Shown here: positions 24,811-33,125 of the stretch, in pieces | Layout of the letters: the number at the start of each line of letters is the position of its first letter | How positions within the stretch are numbered: the stretch's first letter is position 1 | Source: Mycolicibacterium stellerae | Lineage (GTDB): Bacteria > Actinomycetota > Actinomycetes > Mycobacteriales > Mycobacteriaceae | NCBI RefSeq assembly: GCF_003719305.1 | Contig: NZ_RARC01000004.1 | Span: forward strand, 1 to 64,000 | Length of the DNA: 64,000 nt | Direction: 5' to 3' | Made by a program: the position numbers and the translations under genes | The notes under the pieces: model-generated | Databases searched by the model: none | Told to the model about the DNA's origin: nothing | The model's input: only the letters and a program-made list of their open reading frames with translations

Positions 24811-25886
24811 GCACGCCTGGTCCGCTTGCCGGCATCCGCATTCTCGAGGTCGGCGTCATGCTCGCAGGGCCCTACGCCACGATGCTGCTCGCCGACCTCG
24901 GCGCCGAAGTCATCAAGATCGAGCCGCCGGACGGCGAGATCTCCCGTCAGGTCAGCGACAGCTACTTCGCCAGCCTCAACCGCAACAAGCAGAGCGTCTG
25001 CGTGGACCTGCGCTCGGAGGCGGGCCAGAAGCAGCTCGGCGAGCTCGTCGCGAATTCCCATGCGCTGCTTGTCAATATGAAGCCGTCGGCGATTCGCCGA
25101 CTCGGGCTCACCTACGATGCCCTGCGTCGGCACAACGAGAAGATCGTCTGCGTCGCCCTTACCGGGTTCGGGATGGACGGTGGCGACGATCCGGCATTCG
25201 ACTACGTGATCCAGGCGGGCACCGGGGTTGCGGCGATGACGGGCGATCCCGACGGCCCGCCGACACTGCCGGGCTATTCGGCGGCCGACAACTCCACCGG
25301 GCTCACCGCCGCGCTGGGCTTGTTGGCCCAGATCGTGTCGGGTCGTGGCGGGCAGGTCGAGGTGTCCCTGCGCGATGTGGTGATGTCGCAGTTGAACTAC
25401 CGCGCCTCGGCGTATTTGAACGACGGGGTCGAGCCGCAGCGACATCCGAACGGCGCGCACTCGTATTATGTTCCCGCGCAGCTGTTTCCGACGTCAGACG
25501 GCTATCTGGCACTGTTCATCACCCACGATGCGTTCTGGCGGTTGTTCTCGGCGGAGGCGGGTATATCCGGATTCCCGACGATGGCGGAGCGCGCGGCGCA
25601 GCGCGACGAGGTGCTCGCGGTCGTCACCGCGGCGCTGGCCACCGACAGCGCGAAGAGCTGGGAGATCCGGCTGCGTCCGCTCGGCATCCCGGCTGCGGCG
25701 GTGCGCACGCTGCCCGACGCCCTCGATGCGACCCCGGAGGTGGTCGTGACGGCGGGCCAGTTCCGGTTGGTGGGTAGCCCGATACATGTCTCGGGCTACG
25801 AGCCCGAGTACCGACCGCCGCCGCGGTTAGATGAGCACGGTCACTCGTACTCGACGGTCACCGACTCCGTGTCCGGCACGCCCTGA
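24807..25886 (+). CDS. CaiB/BaiF-type CoA-transferase (class III)
   Basis: 359 residues from a GTG that overlaps the previous stop as GTGA. The CaiB signature ILEVGVMLAGPYATMLLADL and IKIEPP near the N-terminus is intact, and the nucleophilic Asp equivalent to Asp169 of formyl-CoA transferase is seen in AADNSTGL. It moves CoA between acids, or acts as an acyl-CoA racemase in some branches. The last 46 bases overlap the convergent ferredoxin gene. It probably activates the mutase-pathway acid using a CoA donor. Confidence 0.9.
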   Translation: MSTPGPLAGIRILEVGVMLAGPYATMLLADLGAEVIKIEPPDGEISRQVSDSYFASLNRNKQSVCVDLRSEAGQKQLGELVANSHALLVNMKPSAIRRLGLTYDALRRHNEKIVCVALTGFGMDGGDDPAFDYVIQAGTGVAAMTGDPDGPPTLPGYSAADNSTGLTAALGLLAQIVSGRGGQVEVSLRDVVMSQLNYRASAYLNDGVEPQRHPNGAHSYYVPAQLFPTSDGYLALFITHDAFWRLFSAEAGISGFPTMAERAAQRDEVLAVVTAALATDSAKSWEIRLRPLGIPAAAVRTLPDALDATPEVVVTAGQFRLVGSPIHVSGYEPEYRPPPRLDEHGHSYSTVTDSVSGTP

Positions 25887-26122
25887 CAGGTCAGGATGTA
25901 CCCCTCGGCCACTTCGTCCTCATCCAATGCATCGTTGACGCGCATGGTCGCCTTGCCTTCGACAATTTTGGCCATGCAAGTGCCGCAGTTGCCGGCTTCG
26001 CAACTGAATGGTGGCGAAAGGCCAGCCCGCCTGGCGCTGTCCAGCAGGGTCTCTTTCTCGACACGCGGCACCGAAGCCTTCTGCCGGTCGAGCAGGATCG
26101 TTATGGTCCCCTCGACGGTCAT
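25841..26122 (-). CDS. 2Fe-2S plant-type ferredoxin
   Basis: 93 residues. Ligands C-x4-C-x2-C are in CEAGNCGTC, and the fourth Cys is in LTCQG, the classic plant/chloroplast-type pattern, as in the C-terminal domains of KshB- or PaaE-like reductases, here free-standing. It may deliver electrons to the Rieske oxygenase or to other oxygenases. It is divergent from the acyl-CoA ligase at 26233 across a GAGAAT-N3-ATTCTC palindrome, so both are likely controlled together. Confidence 0.93.
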   Translation of the reverse strand: MTVEGTITILLDRQKASVPRVEKETLLDSARRAGLSPPFSCEAGNCGTCMAKIVEGKATMRVNDALDEDEVAEGYILTCQGVPDTESVTVEYE

Positions 26123-26158
26123 CCAGCCTCCCTTGCGCCGTTGAGATTCTGCTCCTGC

Positions 26159-26173
26159 GAGAATACTATTCTC
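26159..26173. promoter_or_regulatory. GAGAAT-N3-ATTCTC palindrome (divergent promoter)
   Basis: GAGAATACTATTCTC is a perfect palindrome around one central base, between the ferredoxin (start 26122) and the acyl-CoA ligase (start 26233). Perfect or near copies occur at 36816, 41470 and 63319, all in promoters of catabolic genes. Probably the operator of one regulator. Confidence 0.68.
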
Positions 26174-26232
26174 ACTTTAGGATAGTGTGTTCTCCATTCG
26201 TTCCGCAACGGCGAGGGAAGGGGTGAGTTGAC

Positions 26233-27636
26233 GTGAGCGAGCCGGTCGCCCTGGCTTTCGACGAGCGTCAGTACACCTTGGCGGAACTCGATGCGCTGGC
26301 CAACGGTATGGCGACGACGCTCGAGCATCGGGGGGTGCGACCAGGCGACCGGGTGGCGTTGATGTCGTCGAACCGGCCCGAGTTCGTCGTCGCCCTTCGG
26401 GCCATCTGGCGGCTGGGCGCCGCGGCGGTCCTGCTCAGCCCGGCATGGCGGGAGACGGAAGTCGAGCATGCGCTCGCGGTGACCAAGCCGTCACACGCCG
26501 TCGGGGACCATCCGGTGCTCGCGGGCCAATTGCCGATGCTGTCGCTGGACGATCCGGTGACCCCTGGGCGACGCGCCTTTGAATCGCCTGCCGCCGATGC
26601 CGACGCGCTGTTCGTGTTCAGTTCCGGCACAACCGGTATGCCCAAGGCGGTCCGGCACACCCACGGTGGGTTCGCAGTCGCCGTGCGGCACTGGCGCGAC
26701 GCCCTCGGGCTGACGTCGGCCGACCGCATGCAGATCGTGACACCGCCGTCGCACATCCTCGGCCTGCTCAACATCGTGATGGCGCTGAACAGCGGCGCGT
26801 GGATCCGGCTGCACCGCCGCTTCGACATCGACGCGATGCTGCATCACATCGAAGCCGACCGGATCACCATCGAGATGGCGGTCGCGCCGATCGCGCTTGC
26901 GCTGGCCGCCCATCCGAAGCTGGACTCCTACGACCTGTCGTCGCTGCGCTATGTGATGTGGTGCGCGACGCCCGTCACGCAGAGCATCGCCGAGGCCGTT
27001 ACCGCCAAGGTCGGAGTCAATTGGGTGACCGCCTACGGCACCAGCGAGTTGCCTGTCATCGCGTGCAATTCGCTCGAAGGGGCGAAGCTGGACACAGTGG
27101 GGCGCCCGGTGCCCGGCGTCGACGTTCGGGTCGTCTCCTTGGACGATGGCGAGCCCGTCGGGTCAGGAGAGATCGGCGAGATTGCGGCGCGGTCCGATTC
27201 GGTGATGTCGGGCTACCTACCCGAAGAGGCGACGGCGCAGGCGTTTTCCGACGGCTGGTATCGCACCGGCGATGTCGGTTACCTCGACGCCGACGGCTGG
27301 TTGCGCATCACCGACCGCGCCAAGGAGATGATCAAGGTTCGCGGATTTCAAGTGGCCCCTGCCGAGATCGAGGCGGTGCTGCACGGGCATCCAGGCGTCG
27401 ACGATTGCGCGGTCTTCGGCGTCGACGACGAGGCCAACGGCGAAGCGGTCGTCGCCGCCGTCGCAACGCATGGTTCGGTCGATCCCGACGAACTCGTCGC
27501 CCTCGTCTCCGAACGGCTGGCGTCATACAAACAACTGAGCCGCGTGGTGATGGTTCCCGAGATTCCGCGATTGCCTTCTGGGAAGGTATTGCGCCGAGTG
27601 TTGAAGGAGGCGTATGGATGTTCGTCTGACCGCTGA
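26233..27636 (+). CDS. Acyl-CoA synthetase (AMP-forming)
   Basis: 467 residues from a GTG with an AAGGGG ribosome-binding site. P-loop FSSGTTGMPKAV, TAYGTSELP, YRTGDVGYLDADGW and the C-terminal lysine in LPSGKVLRRVL are all present, so the enzyme is complete. The overall layout resembles 4-coumarate or cyclohexanecarboxylate-type ligases. It is the first gene of an operon with two acyl-CoA dehydrogenase subunits and a crotonase, i.e. ligation, dehydrogenation and hydration of one acid. The stop overlaps the next gene by 23 bases. Confidence 0.93.
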   Translation: MSEPVALAFDERQYTLAELDALANGMATTLEHRGVRPGDRVALMSSNRPEFVVALRAIWRLGAAAVLLSPAWRETEVEHALAVTKPSHAVGDHPVLAGQLPMLSLDDPVTPGRRAFESPAADADALFVFSSGTTGMPKAVRHTHGGFAVAVRHWRDALGLTSADRMQIVTPPSHILGLLNIVMALNSGAWIRLHRRFDIDAMLHHIEADRITIEMAVAPIALALAAHPKLDSYDLSSLRYVMWCATPVTQSIAEAVTAKVGVNWVTAYGTSELPVIACNSLEGAKLDTVGRPVPGVDVRVVSLDDGEPVGSGEIGEIAARSDSVMSGYLPEEATAQAFSDGWYRTGDVGYLDADGWLRITDRAKEMIKVRGFQVAPAEIEAVLHGHPGVDDCAVFGVDDEANGEAVVAAVATHGSVDPDELVALVSERLASYKQLSRVVMVPEIPRLPSGKVLRRVLKEAYGCSSDR

Positions 27637-28426
27637 GCAGCGGCAACTGCGCGAGGCCGCCGCCGAACTGGCCGACGAGCTCGGGCCTGGGTCGGTCGCC
27701 GACCTGGACGACGCCAGCCGCGTCGCACGGCTGGAGAAAGCGGTCGACGGGACGGGGTTCCGCAGCCTGCGCAGCGACGGCGCCTCCGGCGTTGAGGTGG
27801 CCATCGTCGCCGAGGAGTTCGCAAGGGGATTGGTCGACGTCCCGCTTCTCGGCCCGGTGCTGGTCGACGACCTTGCGCGCCGGATCGGTCGTGAGCCGTC
27901 GGCGGCCCCTGAAATCTCATCCGTCGATTTGACGGGAAGCCTTGCCGGAGTTGCCGAGTCACCGGTCGAGCTGGGGGAGTTATCGGAGGAGGACGCGGGA
28001 CGTTGGCACGCGCTTGCCCTCACCGCGACGACGGCCGACATCATCGGCGCCGCCCGCGGCACCCTGACTCTGGCCACCGAGTACGCGAAGATGCGCGAAC
28101 AGTACGGCGCGACGATCGGGTCGTATCAGGCGGTCGGCCACCTGCTTGCTGAGAGTCGGGCGCTGATCGAAGGGTGCGTGAGCGTGTCGCGGCACGCCGC
28201 GTGGGCGGTCGACGAACTGCCCCTTGTGGAGGCCGTCGAAGCGGGCCGGGTCGCCAAGATCTATTGCGCGCGTTCGGCGTTGGCCGTCTGTGAGACGTCC
28301 ATTCAAGTGCATGGCGGTATCGGCAACACGTGGGAATGCCTGGCGCACGTGTACCTGCGCCGAGTGCTCGCCGCCACCGAGACGTGGCCGGTCAAGCTGG
28401 AGGAGTTGACCATTGGACTTTCGTGA
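27614..28426 (+). CDS. Short acyl-CoA dehydrogenase subunit (lacks the middle beta domain)
   Basis: 270 residues versus about 380 for a normal acyl-CoA dehydrogenase. The N-terminal helical domain and C-terminal helical bundle are present (MREQYGATIGSYQAVGH and QVHGGIGNTWE), while the middle beta-barrel domain is missing. This matches the small subunits of the alpha2-beta2 enzymes of mycobacterial steroid side-chain degradation (ChsE1-ChsE2 type), where FAD lies between unlike subunits. The full-length partner follows with a 14-base overlap. Alone it is probably inactive. Confidence 0.85.
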   Translation: MDVRLTAEQRQLREAAAELADELGPGSVADLDDASRVARLEKAVDGTGFRSLRSDGASGVEVAIVAEEFARGLVDVPLLGPVLVDDLARRIGREPSAAPEISSVDLTGSLAGVAESPVELGELSEEDAGRWHALALTATTADIIGAARGTLTLATEYAKMREQYGATIGSYQAVGHLLAESRALIEGCVSVSRHAAWAVDELPLVEAVEAGRVAKIYCARSALAVCETSIQVHGGIGNTWECLAHVYLRRVLAATETWPVKLEELTIGLS

Positions 28427-29504
28427 TTCGCCGGAGGAGGCCGCATTCCGGGATCGGTTGCGCGGCTGGCTGACCGAGCAGAAGGGCAAGTTCCCGACAT
28501 CGGGCGACGAGTACTGGGCCAAGGCGGGTGCCTGGCATGTCGCGTTGTACGAGGCCGGTTTCTTCGGGACGTCGTGGCCCAAGGCGTATGGGGGTCAGGA
28601 TCTTCCGCCGGTGTATGACGTCATCGTCGACGAGGAGATCGCGAAGGCGGGAGCGCCTGCGCGGCCCAGCCTCGGTTATCTCGTCGTCGGCCTGAGCCAC
28701 CACGGGGATGAGGCACTGCGGCAGCGGTTCCTGCCCGGAATGATCAACGGGACAGAGCGGTGGTGTCAGGGCTTCAGCGAGCCGGGCGCGGGTTCGGACC
28801 TGGCCTCGTTGACGACGACGGCGGCCCGCGACGGCGACGAGTACGTCATAGCCGGTCACAAGATCTGGACGAGTTACTCCGATGTGGCCGACTGGTGCCT
28901 GGTGCTGGCGCGTACCGATAAGGACGTGGCGAAGCACAAGGGCATCTCGGCGTTCATCGTTTCGATGCATCAGCCGGGGATCGTGCAGCGGCCGTTGAAG
29001 ATGATCAGCGGCGTCACCAAGGAGTTCGGCCAGGTCGAGTTCGACGGCGCGCGGGTGCCGGCGGCCAACATGGTGGGCGCGCCAGGTGACGGGTGGAAGC
29101 TGGCGATGACGGTTGTCAGCCACGAGCGCGAGCCGTCGACGTTGGGCTTCTCCGCGCGCTATGGAAAGACGGTGCGCCAGTTGGCAGGCCGCGTGGACGG
29201 CCCGCTGCCCGAAGAGCTGTCGTGGGCGTGGGTGCAGACCGAGATGCTGCGGTTGCATGTGCGCAGGCGGCTGTCCGAGCAGTTGGACGGTCTTACCCAT
29301 GGCCCGCAGGGGTCGCTCGACAAGCTGCTGATGACCTGGGTCGAACAGTCGGTCGGGCACGCCGCGCTGGCGACCGTGGGGTCGGGCGACGACGAGATGT
29401 TCGGCGCCTACATGTACAGCCGCGCCCAGAGCGTGATGGGCGGCACGAGCCAGATTCAGAAGAACATCATCGCGCAACGAATTCTCGGGTTGGGGACGCG
29501 ATGA
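28413..29504 (+). CDS. Acyl-CoA dehydrogenase, full-length subunit
   Basis: 363 residues with all three acyl-CoA dehydrogenase domains. QGFSEPGAGSDLAS and HKIWTSY bind FAD/substrate, and MGGTSQIQKN is near the C-terminus. The catalytic Glu of medium-chain enzymes (EGTSQIQR) is Gly here, so the base must be elsewhere or in the partner subunit, as in heteromeric steroid-type enzymes. Paired with the 270-residue protein upstream, it should introduce an alpha-beta double bond in a bulky acyl-CoA. The downstream neighbour is a crotonase. Confidence 0.92.
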   Translation: MDFRDSPEEAAFRDRLRGWLTEQKGKFPTSGDEYWAKAGAWHVALYEAGFFGTSWPKAYGGQDLPPVYDVIVDEEIAKAGAPARPSLGYLVVGLSHHGDEALRQRFLPGMINGTERWCQGFSEPGAGSDLASLTTTAARDGDEYVIAGHKIWTSYSDVADWCLVLARTDKDVAKHKGISAFIVSMHQPGIVQRPLKMISGVTKEFGQVEFDGARVPAANMVGAPGDGWKLAMTVVSHEREPSTLGFSARYGKTVRQLAGRVDGPLPEELSWAWVQTEMLRLHVRRRLSEQLDGLTHGPQGSLDKLLMTWVEQSVGHAALATVGSGDDEMFGAYMYSRAQSVMGGTSQIQKNIIAQRILGLGTR

Positions 29505-29527
29505 GCGCATGCGCGAAGAGCAAAGGG
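29500..29527 (+). repeat. Short intergenic linker repeat, copy 2
   Basis: GATGAGCGCATGCGCGAAGA followed by a purine-rich tail. It matches the linker at 23418-23445, including the position starting in the upstream stop codon. Probably a common small repeat that also provides a ribosome-binding site. Confidence 0.5.
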
Positions 29528-29534
29528 AGCTGAA

Positions 29535-30302
29535 ATGTACGACATGCCATCAGAAATCGACGTCGAGGCCGACGGCGCCCTGCGCATCATCACGCTCAAC
29601 CGGCCGGATGCGCTCAATGCGGTCAACGACAACCTGCACGTCGGGCTGGCCAAGATCTGGGAGGCGCTCAACGAGGACACCGGCGCACGGGCGGCGGTCA
29701 TCACCGGCGCGGGCAGGGCGTTCTCGGCGGGTGGTGACTTCAACTACCTCGACGAGCTTCGCAACGACGAAGCGTTGCGGCAGAAGACGATCAAGCACGG
29801 CCGCGACCTCGTCATCGGCATGCTGCGCTGCCGCATACCGGTGATCGCTGCGGTGAACGGCCCCGCCGTCGGGCTTGGCTGCAGCCTGGCCGCGCTGTCC
29901 GACATCGTCTACATCGCCGAGACCGCGCACTTCGCCGACCCGCACGTGCAGATCGGCTTGGTCGCCGCCGACGGCGGCCCGCTGGTGTGGGGTTCGCAGA
30001 TCAGCCTGCTGCAGGCAAAGGAGTTCGCGCTGACGGGCGTGCGGATCAAGGCCCAGCGTGCCGTCGAGTTGGGGCTGGCCAACCACGTCGTGGAGGATCC
30101 GCTGGCCGAGGCGATCGCGTGCGCCAAGAAGCTGCTGACACTGCCGCAACAGGCGGTCGAGGCCACCAAGCGGTTGATGAACATCCAGTTGGAGAAGGCG
30201 GTGATGGCGTCGCTGGACTACGCCAACCTCGCCGAGTACGTGTCTTTCGGGACCGCCGACTTCAACAAGATCGTCGACGGCCTGATCGCCAAGGAGAAGT
30301 AG
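29535..30302 (+). CDS. Enoyl-CoA hydratase/isomerase (crotonase) family protein
   Basis: 255 residues. The oxyanion-hole segments SAGGDF and GLGCSLAAL and the trimer-core motif PHVQIGLVAADGG are present. In place of the second catalytic Glu of classical hydratases there is Asp-Gly-Gly, so isomerase, hydrolase or C-C lyase activity is as likely as plain hydration. It is the last gene of the ligase-dehydrogenase operon and precedes a strong hairpin. Substrate probably the unsaturated product of the dehydrogenase pair. Confidence 0.9.
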   Translation: MYDMPSEIDVEADGALRIITLNRPDALNAVNDNLHVGLAKIWEALNEDTGARAAVITGAGRAFSAGGDFNYLDELRNDEALRQKTIKHGRDLVIGMLRCRIPVIAAVNGPAVGLGCSLAALSDIVYIAETAHFADPHVQIGLVAADGGPLVWGSQISLLQAKEFALTGVRIKAQRAVELGLANHVVEDPLAEAIACAKKLLTLPQQAVEATKRLMNIQLEKAVMASLDYANLAEYVSFGTADFNKIVDGLIAKEK

Positions 30303-30317
30303 CCCTCGCCTTTCCCT

Positions 30318-30379
30318 CGCGAGCAGACGCAAAAGTACCCGGAAAGGCCTCGAAAACGGGACTTTTGCGTCTGCTCGCG
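30318..30379. terminator. Long perfect inverted repeat, likely terminator
   Basis: Two 19-base arms (30318-30336 and 30361-30379) are perfectly complementary, with a 24-base loop. The element lies just after the crotonase stop. The stem contains CGCAAAAGT, so the transcript would form a very stable hairpin. It may be a terminator, or a mobile intergenic palindrome acting as one. Confidence 0.65.
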
Positions 30380-30559
30380 GCGGTTTGACGGTGCTCTGTT
30401 AGCCGCGTCGGCGCCTCGAATCGGCGCGTCGATGGCCATTGCATCGGGGGAACGGCGGCGGCGCTTTACCATCACGTGGATTCAAACCGGTATCGCATTC
30501 CGGCATCACCGTTAACGTCGCAATCGTTGATCTGCAAGCACTTTCGAGGGGACGAGTTG

Positions 30560-31498
30560 ATGACCGCTGTAACGGACACCGCGCTGCAGGTGAGGCCGTT
30601 GTCGGGGTGGACGGGCGCACTGATCGATGGAGTGGACATTTCTGTGCCCCTGTCCAGCGAGGCGAGGTCCGTCATCCAGGACGCGCTGCACCAGTGGAAG
30701 GTGGTGTTCTTCCGCGATCAGGTGCTCGACCATGCTGCCCAGATCGCGTTCGGCGCGCAGTTCGGTGACGTGACCCCTGGACACCCATACGAGGGAGATT
30801 CCGCACCGCCGGAGTTCCCGCAGATCCATACGGTTTCACCTGCGGCATATGACCACCGCTACGGCAGCAGATATCGAAAGAAGCAGAGCCCGAACGGCCC
30901 CAAGTGGCATGCCGATGTCACGCCGCTCATCAACCCCCCGTCGCATTCGATCCTGCGCGCCGAAGCGGTGCCGCCCTACGGAGGGGACACCCAGTTCGTC
31001 AACATCGCGGCGGTCTACCAAGGGCTCTCCGAATCCGTTCGCGCCTTGATCGACGAACTCCGTGCCGAACATCGCTTCGGTGCAGACGTCGCCGCCGATC
31101 GCAGCTCGGAGAAGGTCGGCGACCTGGTGCGTACCAATCCGCTCGCCTCTATCCATCCAGTTGTCCGAGTGCATCCGGACACCGGCGAGCGCGTCGTCTA
31201 CGTGAACCCGTCGTTCACGCGTGAAATCGTCGACCTCGCACCACGCGAGAGTCGTCACGTGTTGGACCTCTTGTTCGAGGAGATCGGCCGTCCCGAGTAC
31301 TCGGTGAGGTTCAAGTGGGCGCCTGGCAGCGTGGCGTTCTGGGACAACCGCGCAGCGCTGCATCTTGCCCCGCAGGACTTCGAACACGTCGACGGGGACC
31401 GGATACTGCACCGCATCACGCTCGTCGGCGATGTGCCGGTCGGGGTCGACGGCCGCCCCTCGGAGTCGATTTCAGGCGAGTTCTTCGGGGCCGCTTGA
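30560..31498 (+). CDS. TauD-type Fe(II)/2-oxoglutarate dioxygenase 1
   Basis: 312 residues from the ATG at 30560 with GAGGGG upstream. The iron ligands HxD are in WHADVTP (His117, Asp119), and the distal His is in WDNRAALHLAP. An Arg for 2-oxoglutarate sits in RILHRITLVGD. TauD/AtsK-type enzymes hydroxylate the carbon next to a sulfonate or sulfate ester and release sulfite or sulfate. It heads an operon with a sulfonate-type ABC importer and a second TauD paralog. Sulfur scavenging is the likely role, though some members act on aryloxyalkanoates. Confidence 0.92.
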   Translation: MTAVTDTALQVRPLSGWTGALIDGVDISVPLSSEARSVIQDALHQWKVVFFRDQVLDHAAQIAFGAQFGDVTPGHPYEGDSAPPEFPQIHTVSPAAYDHRYGSRYRKKQSPNGPKWHADVTPLINPPSHSILRAEAVPPYGGDTQFVNIAAVYQGLSESVRALIDELRAEHRFGADVAADRSSEKVGDLVRTNPLASIHPVVRVHPDTGERVVYVNPSFTREIVDLAPRESRHVLDLLFEEIGRPEYSVRFKWAPGSVAFWDNRAALHLAPQDFEHVDGDRILHRITLVGDVPVGVDGRPSESISGEFFGAA

Positions 31499-31499
31499 C

Positions 31500-32372
31500 A
31501 TGGCGACCGTGCTCTCCCGTCCTAGGGCGACCACGAAACCCACGGCCAGGGCGAGTGAGCGCGGGCTTGTCGACCCCCGGGCGGTATTCGGCAAGCGCCA
31601 ACGGCGACAAGTGGTGCCGCGCGCACTGCAGCGGCTCCTTGGTCCCGTGCTGCTGGTCGCACTCTGGCAGATCCTCTCCACGACTGGGGTTTTCGACGAG
31701 CGCACGGTACCGCCGCCGACGAGGGTTCTCAGCGCCGGAATACGTCTCATCGCCGACGGCTCGTTGCAGGAGCACTTGTTCACCAGCCTGCTGAGGGTCG
31801 GTTATGGCCTGGCTTTCGGTCTTGTGCTCGGCTTGGGGCTGGCGTTGGTCGCGGGCCTGTCCAGGGTGGGGGAGAACTTCGTCGATGCGAATATGGAAGT
31901 GCTGCGGGCAGTTCCGAACTTCGCGCTGGTGCCGCTGCTCATCGTCTGGTTCGGCATCAGCGAGGTGCCGAAGATCACCCTCATCACCCTCGCGGTAGCG
32001 GTGGCCATCTACATCAACACCTTCAGCGCGATCCGCAGTGTGGACGCCGGCTTGGTCGAGGCCGCGCGTTCTTTCGGCGCTCGACGCGCCGAACTGATCT
32101 ACCGGGTGATCGTTCCGGGCTCGCTTCCCGGGTTCCTCGTCGGTCTGCGGCTGGCGCTCACCGCGTCTTGGCTGTCGTTGATCTTCGCCGAAACGATCAA
32201 CGCGAAGCGGGGACTGGGCCGAATGATGACCGACGCCCGCGAGTACTTCCGGATGGACGTTGTCTTCGTGCTCATCGCGGTGTACGCGATTCTCGGTCTG
32301 ACCTCGATTCTCATTGTGCGCTTCCTGGAAGCGCGGCTGCTCACCTGGAGACGTGCGTATGACGGCGACTGA
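31500..32372 (+). CDS. ABC transporter permease, SsuC/TauC-like
   Basis: 290 residues starting 1 nt after the dioxygenase stop. A cytoplasmic N-terminal tail (1-45) is followed by six transmembrane helices. The EAA loop has EAARSFGARRAELIYRVIVP, the contact site for the ATPase. It closely resembles aliphatic sulfonate/taurine/nitrate-type permeases. It works with the ATPase at 32359 and the lipoprotein at 33126. The in-frame extension upstream of 31500 lies within the dioxygenase gene and is not real. Confidence 0.93.
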   Translation: MATVLSRPRATTKPTARASERGLVDPRAVFGKRQRRQVVPRALQRLLGPVLLVALWQILSTTGVFDERTVPPPTRVLSAGIRLIADGSLQEHLFTSLLRVGYGLAFGLVLGLGLALVAGLSRVGENFVDANMEVLRAVPNFALVPLLIVWFGISEVPKITLITLAVAVAIYINTFSAIRSVDAGLVEAARSFGARRAELIYRVIVPGSLPGFLVGLRLALTASWLSLIFAETINAKRGLGRMMTDAREYFRMDVVFVLIAVYAILGLTSILIVRFLEARLLTWRRAYDGD

Positions 32373-33090
32373 TCTGACGACCGACACGGTCGTCACCGCC
32401 CGCGATATCCGAAAGAGATTCGGCGACCACATCGTCATCGATGGTTTCAATCTTGATATCAGGGCGGGCGAATTCGTCGCCATGCTGGGTCGTAGCGGAT
32501 CGGGCAAGAGCACTTTCCTGCGCGCGCTCGGTGCTCTGGATGGCGACTTCGAGGGCGAGCTTCGGGTTCCAGAACGTCGAGCCATCGTTTTCCAGGAGCC
32601 GCGACTGCTGCCGTGGCAACGGGTACTGACCAACGTGACTGTCGGACTGCCCGCGACCGCGGCGGTGCGGGGACAGGCGCGGCTGGCCCTGGGCGAAGTC
32701 AACCTCGCGAACAAGGCCAAGGTGTGGCCGCGCACGTTGTCCGGGGGCGAGGCACAGCGGGTGGCGCTGGCCCGCGCGCTGGTGCGGGAACCCGAATTGC
32801 TCTTGCTCGATGAACCTTTCGGAGCACTAGACGCGCTCACCCGGATCAAGATGCACGCACTGTTGCTTGCCCTGTGCAAGCGACACAAGCCCGCGGTTCT
32901 GCTCGTAACCCATGATGTCGACGAGGCGATCCTGCTCGCCGACCGGGTGATCGTGCTGACCGACGGGGCCATCTCTCTCGATGTGGAGGTGACGGTTGCC
33001 GCGCCGCGTTTACGCGACTCCCACGAGTTCGCATCACTACGGCGTCGCCTGCTCGTCGAACTCGGTGTCCACGAAGAAGTCCAGCTATGA
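32359..33090 (+). CDS. ABC transporter ATPase, SsuB/TauB-like
   Basis: 243 residues from the ATG at 32359, overlapping the permease by 14 bases. Walker A GRSGSGKST, Q-loop VFQEPRLLPW, signature LSGGEAQR, Walker B LLLLDEPFG and the H-loop VTHDVDEA are all present. The VFQEPRLLPW motif is typical of the SsuB/TauB/NrtD group. It powers import by the permease above. The stop overlaps the start region of the binding-protein gene. Confidence 0.95.
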   Translation: MTATDLTTDTVVTARDIRKRFGDHIVIDGFNLDIRAGEFVAMLGRSGSGKSTFLRALGALDGDFEGELRVPERRAIVFQEPRLLPWQRVLTNVTVGLPATAAVRGQARLALGEVNLANKAKVWPRTLSGGEAQRVALARALVREPELLLLDEPFGALDALTRIKMHALLLALCKRHKPAVLLVTHDVDEAILLADRVIVLTDGAISLDVEVTVAAPRLRDSHEFASLRRRLLVELGVHEEVQL

Positions 33091-33125
33091 ATCGTGCCCC
33101 GCGCACCCGATTAAGGAATCACCAC

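Noticed and set aside
26159..26173. KstR or KstR2 site
   Set aside because: KstR (TnnAACnnGTTnnA) and KstR2 (AnCAAGnnCTTGnT) consensus sequences do not fit GAGAATACTATTCTC.
31416..32972. 518-codon minus-strand frame opposite the ABC transporter genes
   Set aside because: Shadow of permease and ATPase genes, which carry clear transporter motifs on the plus strand.
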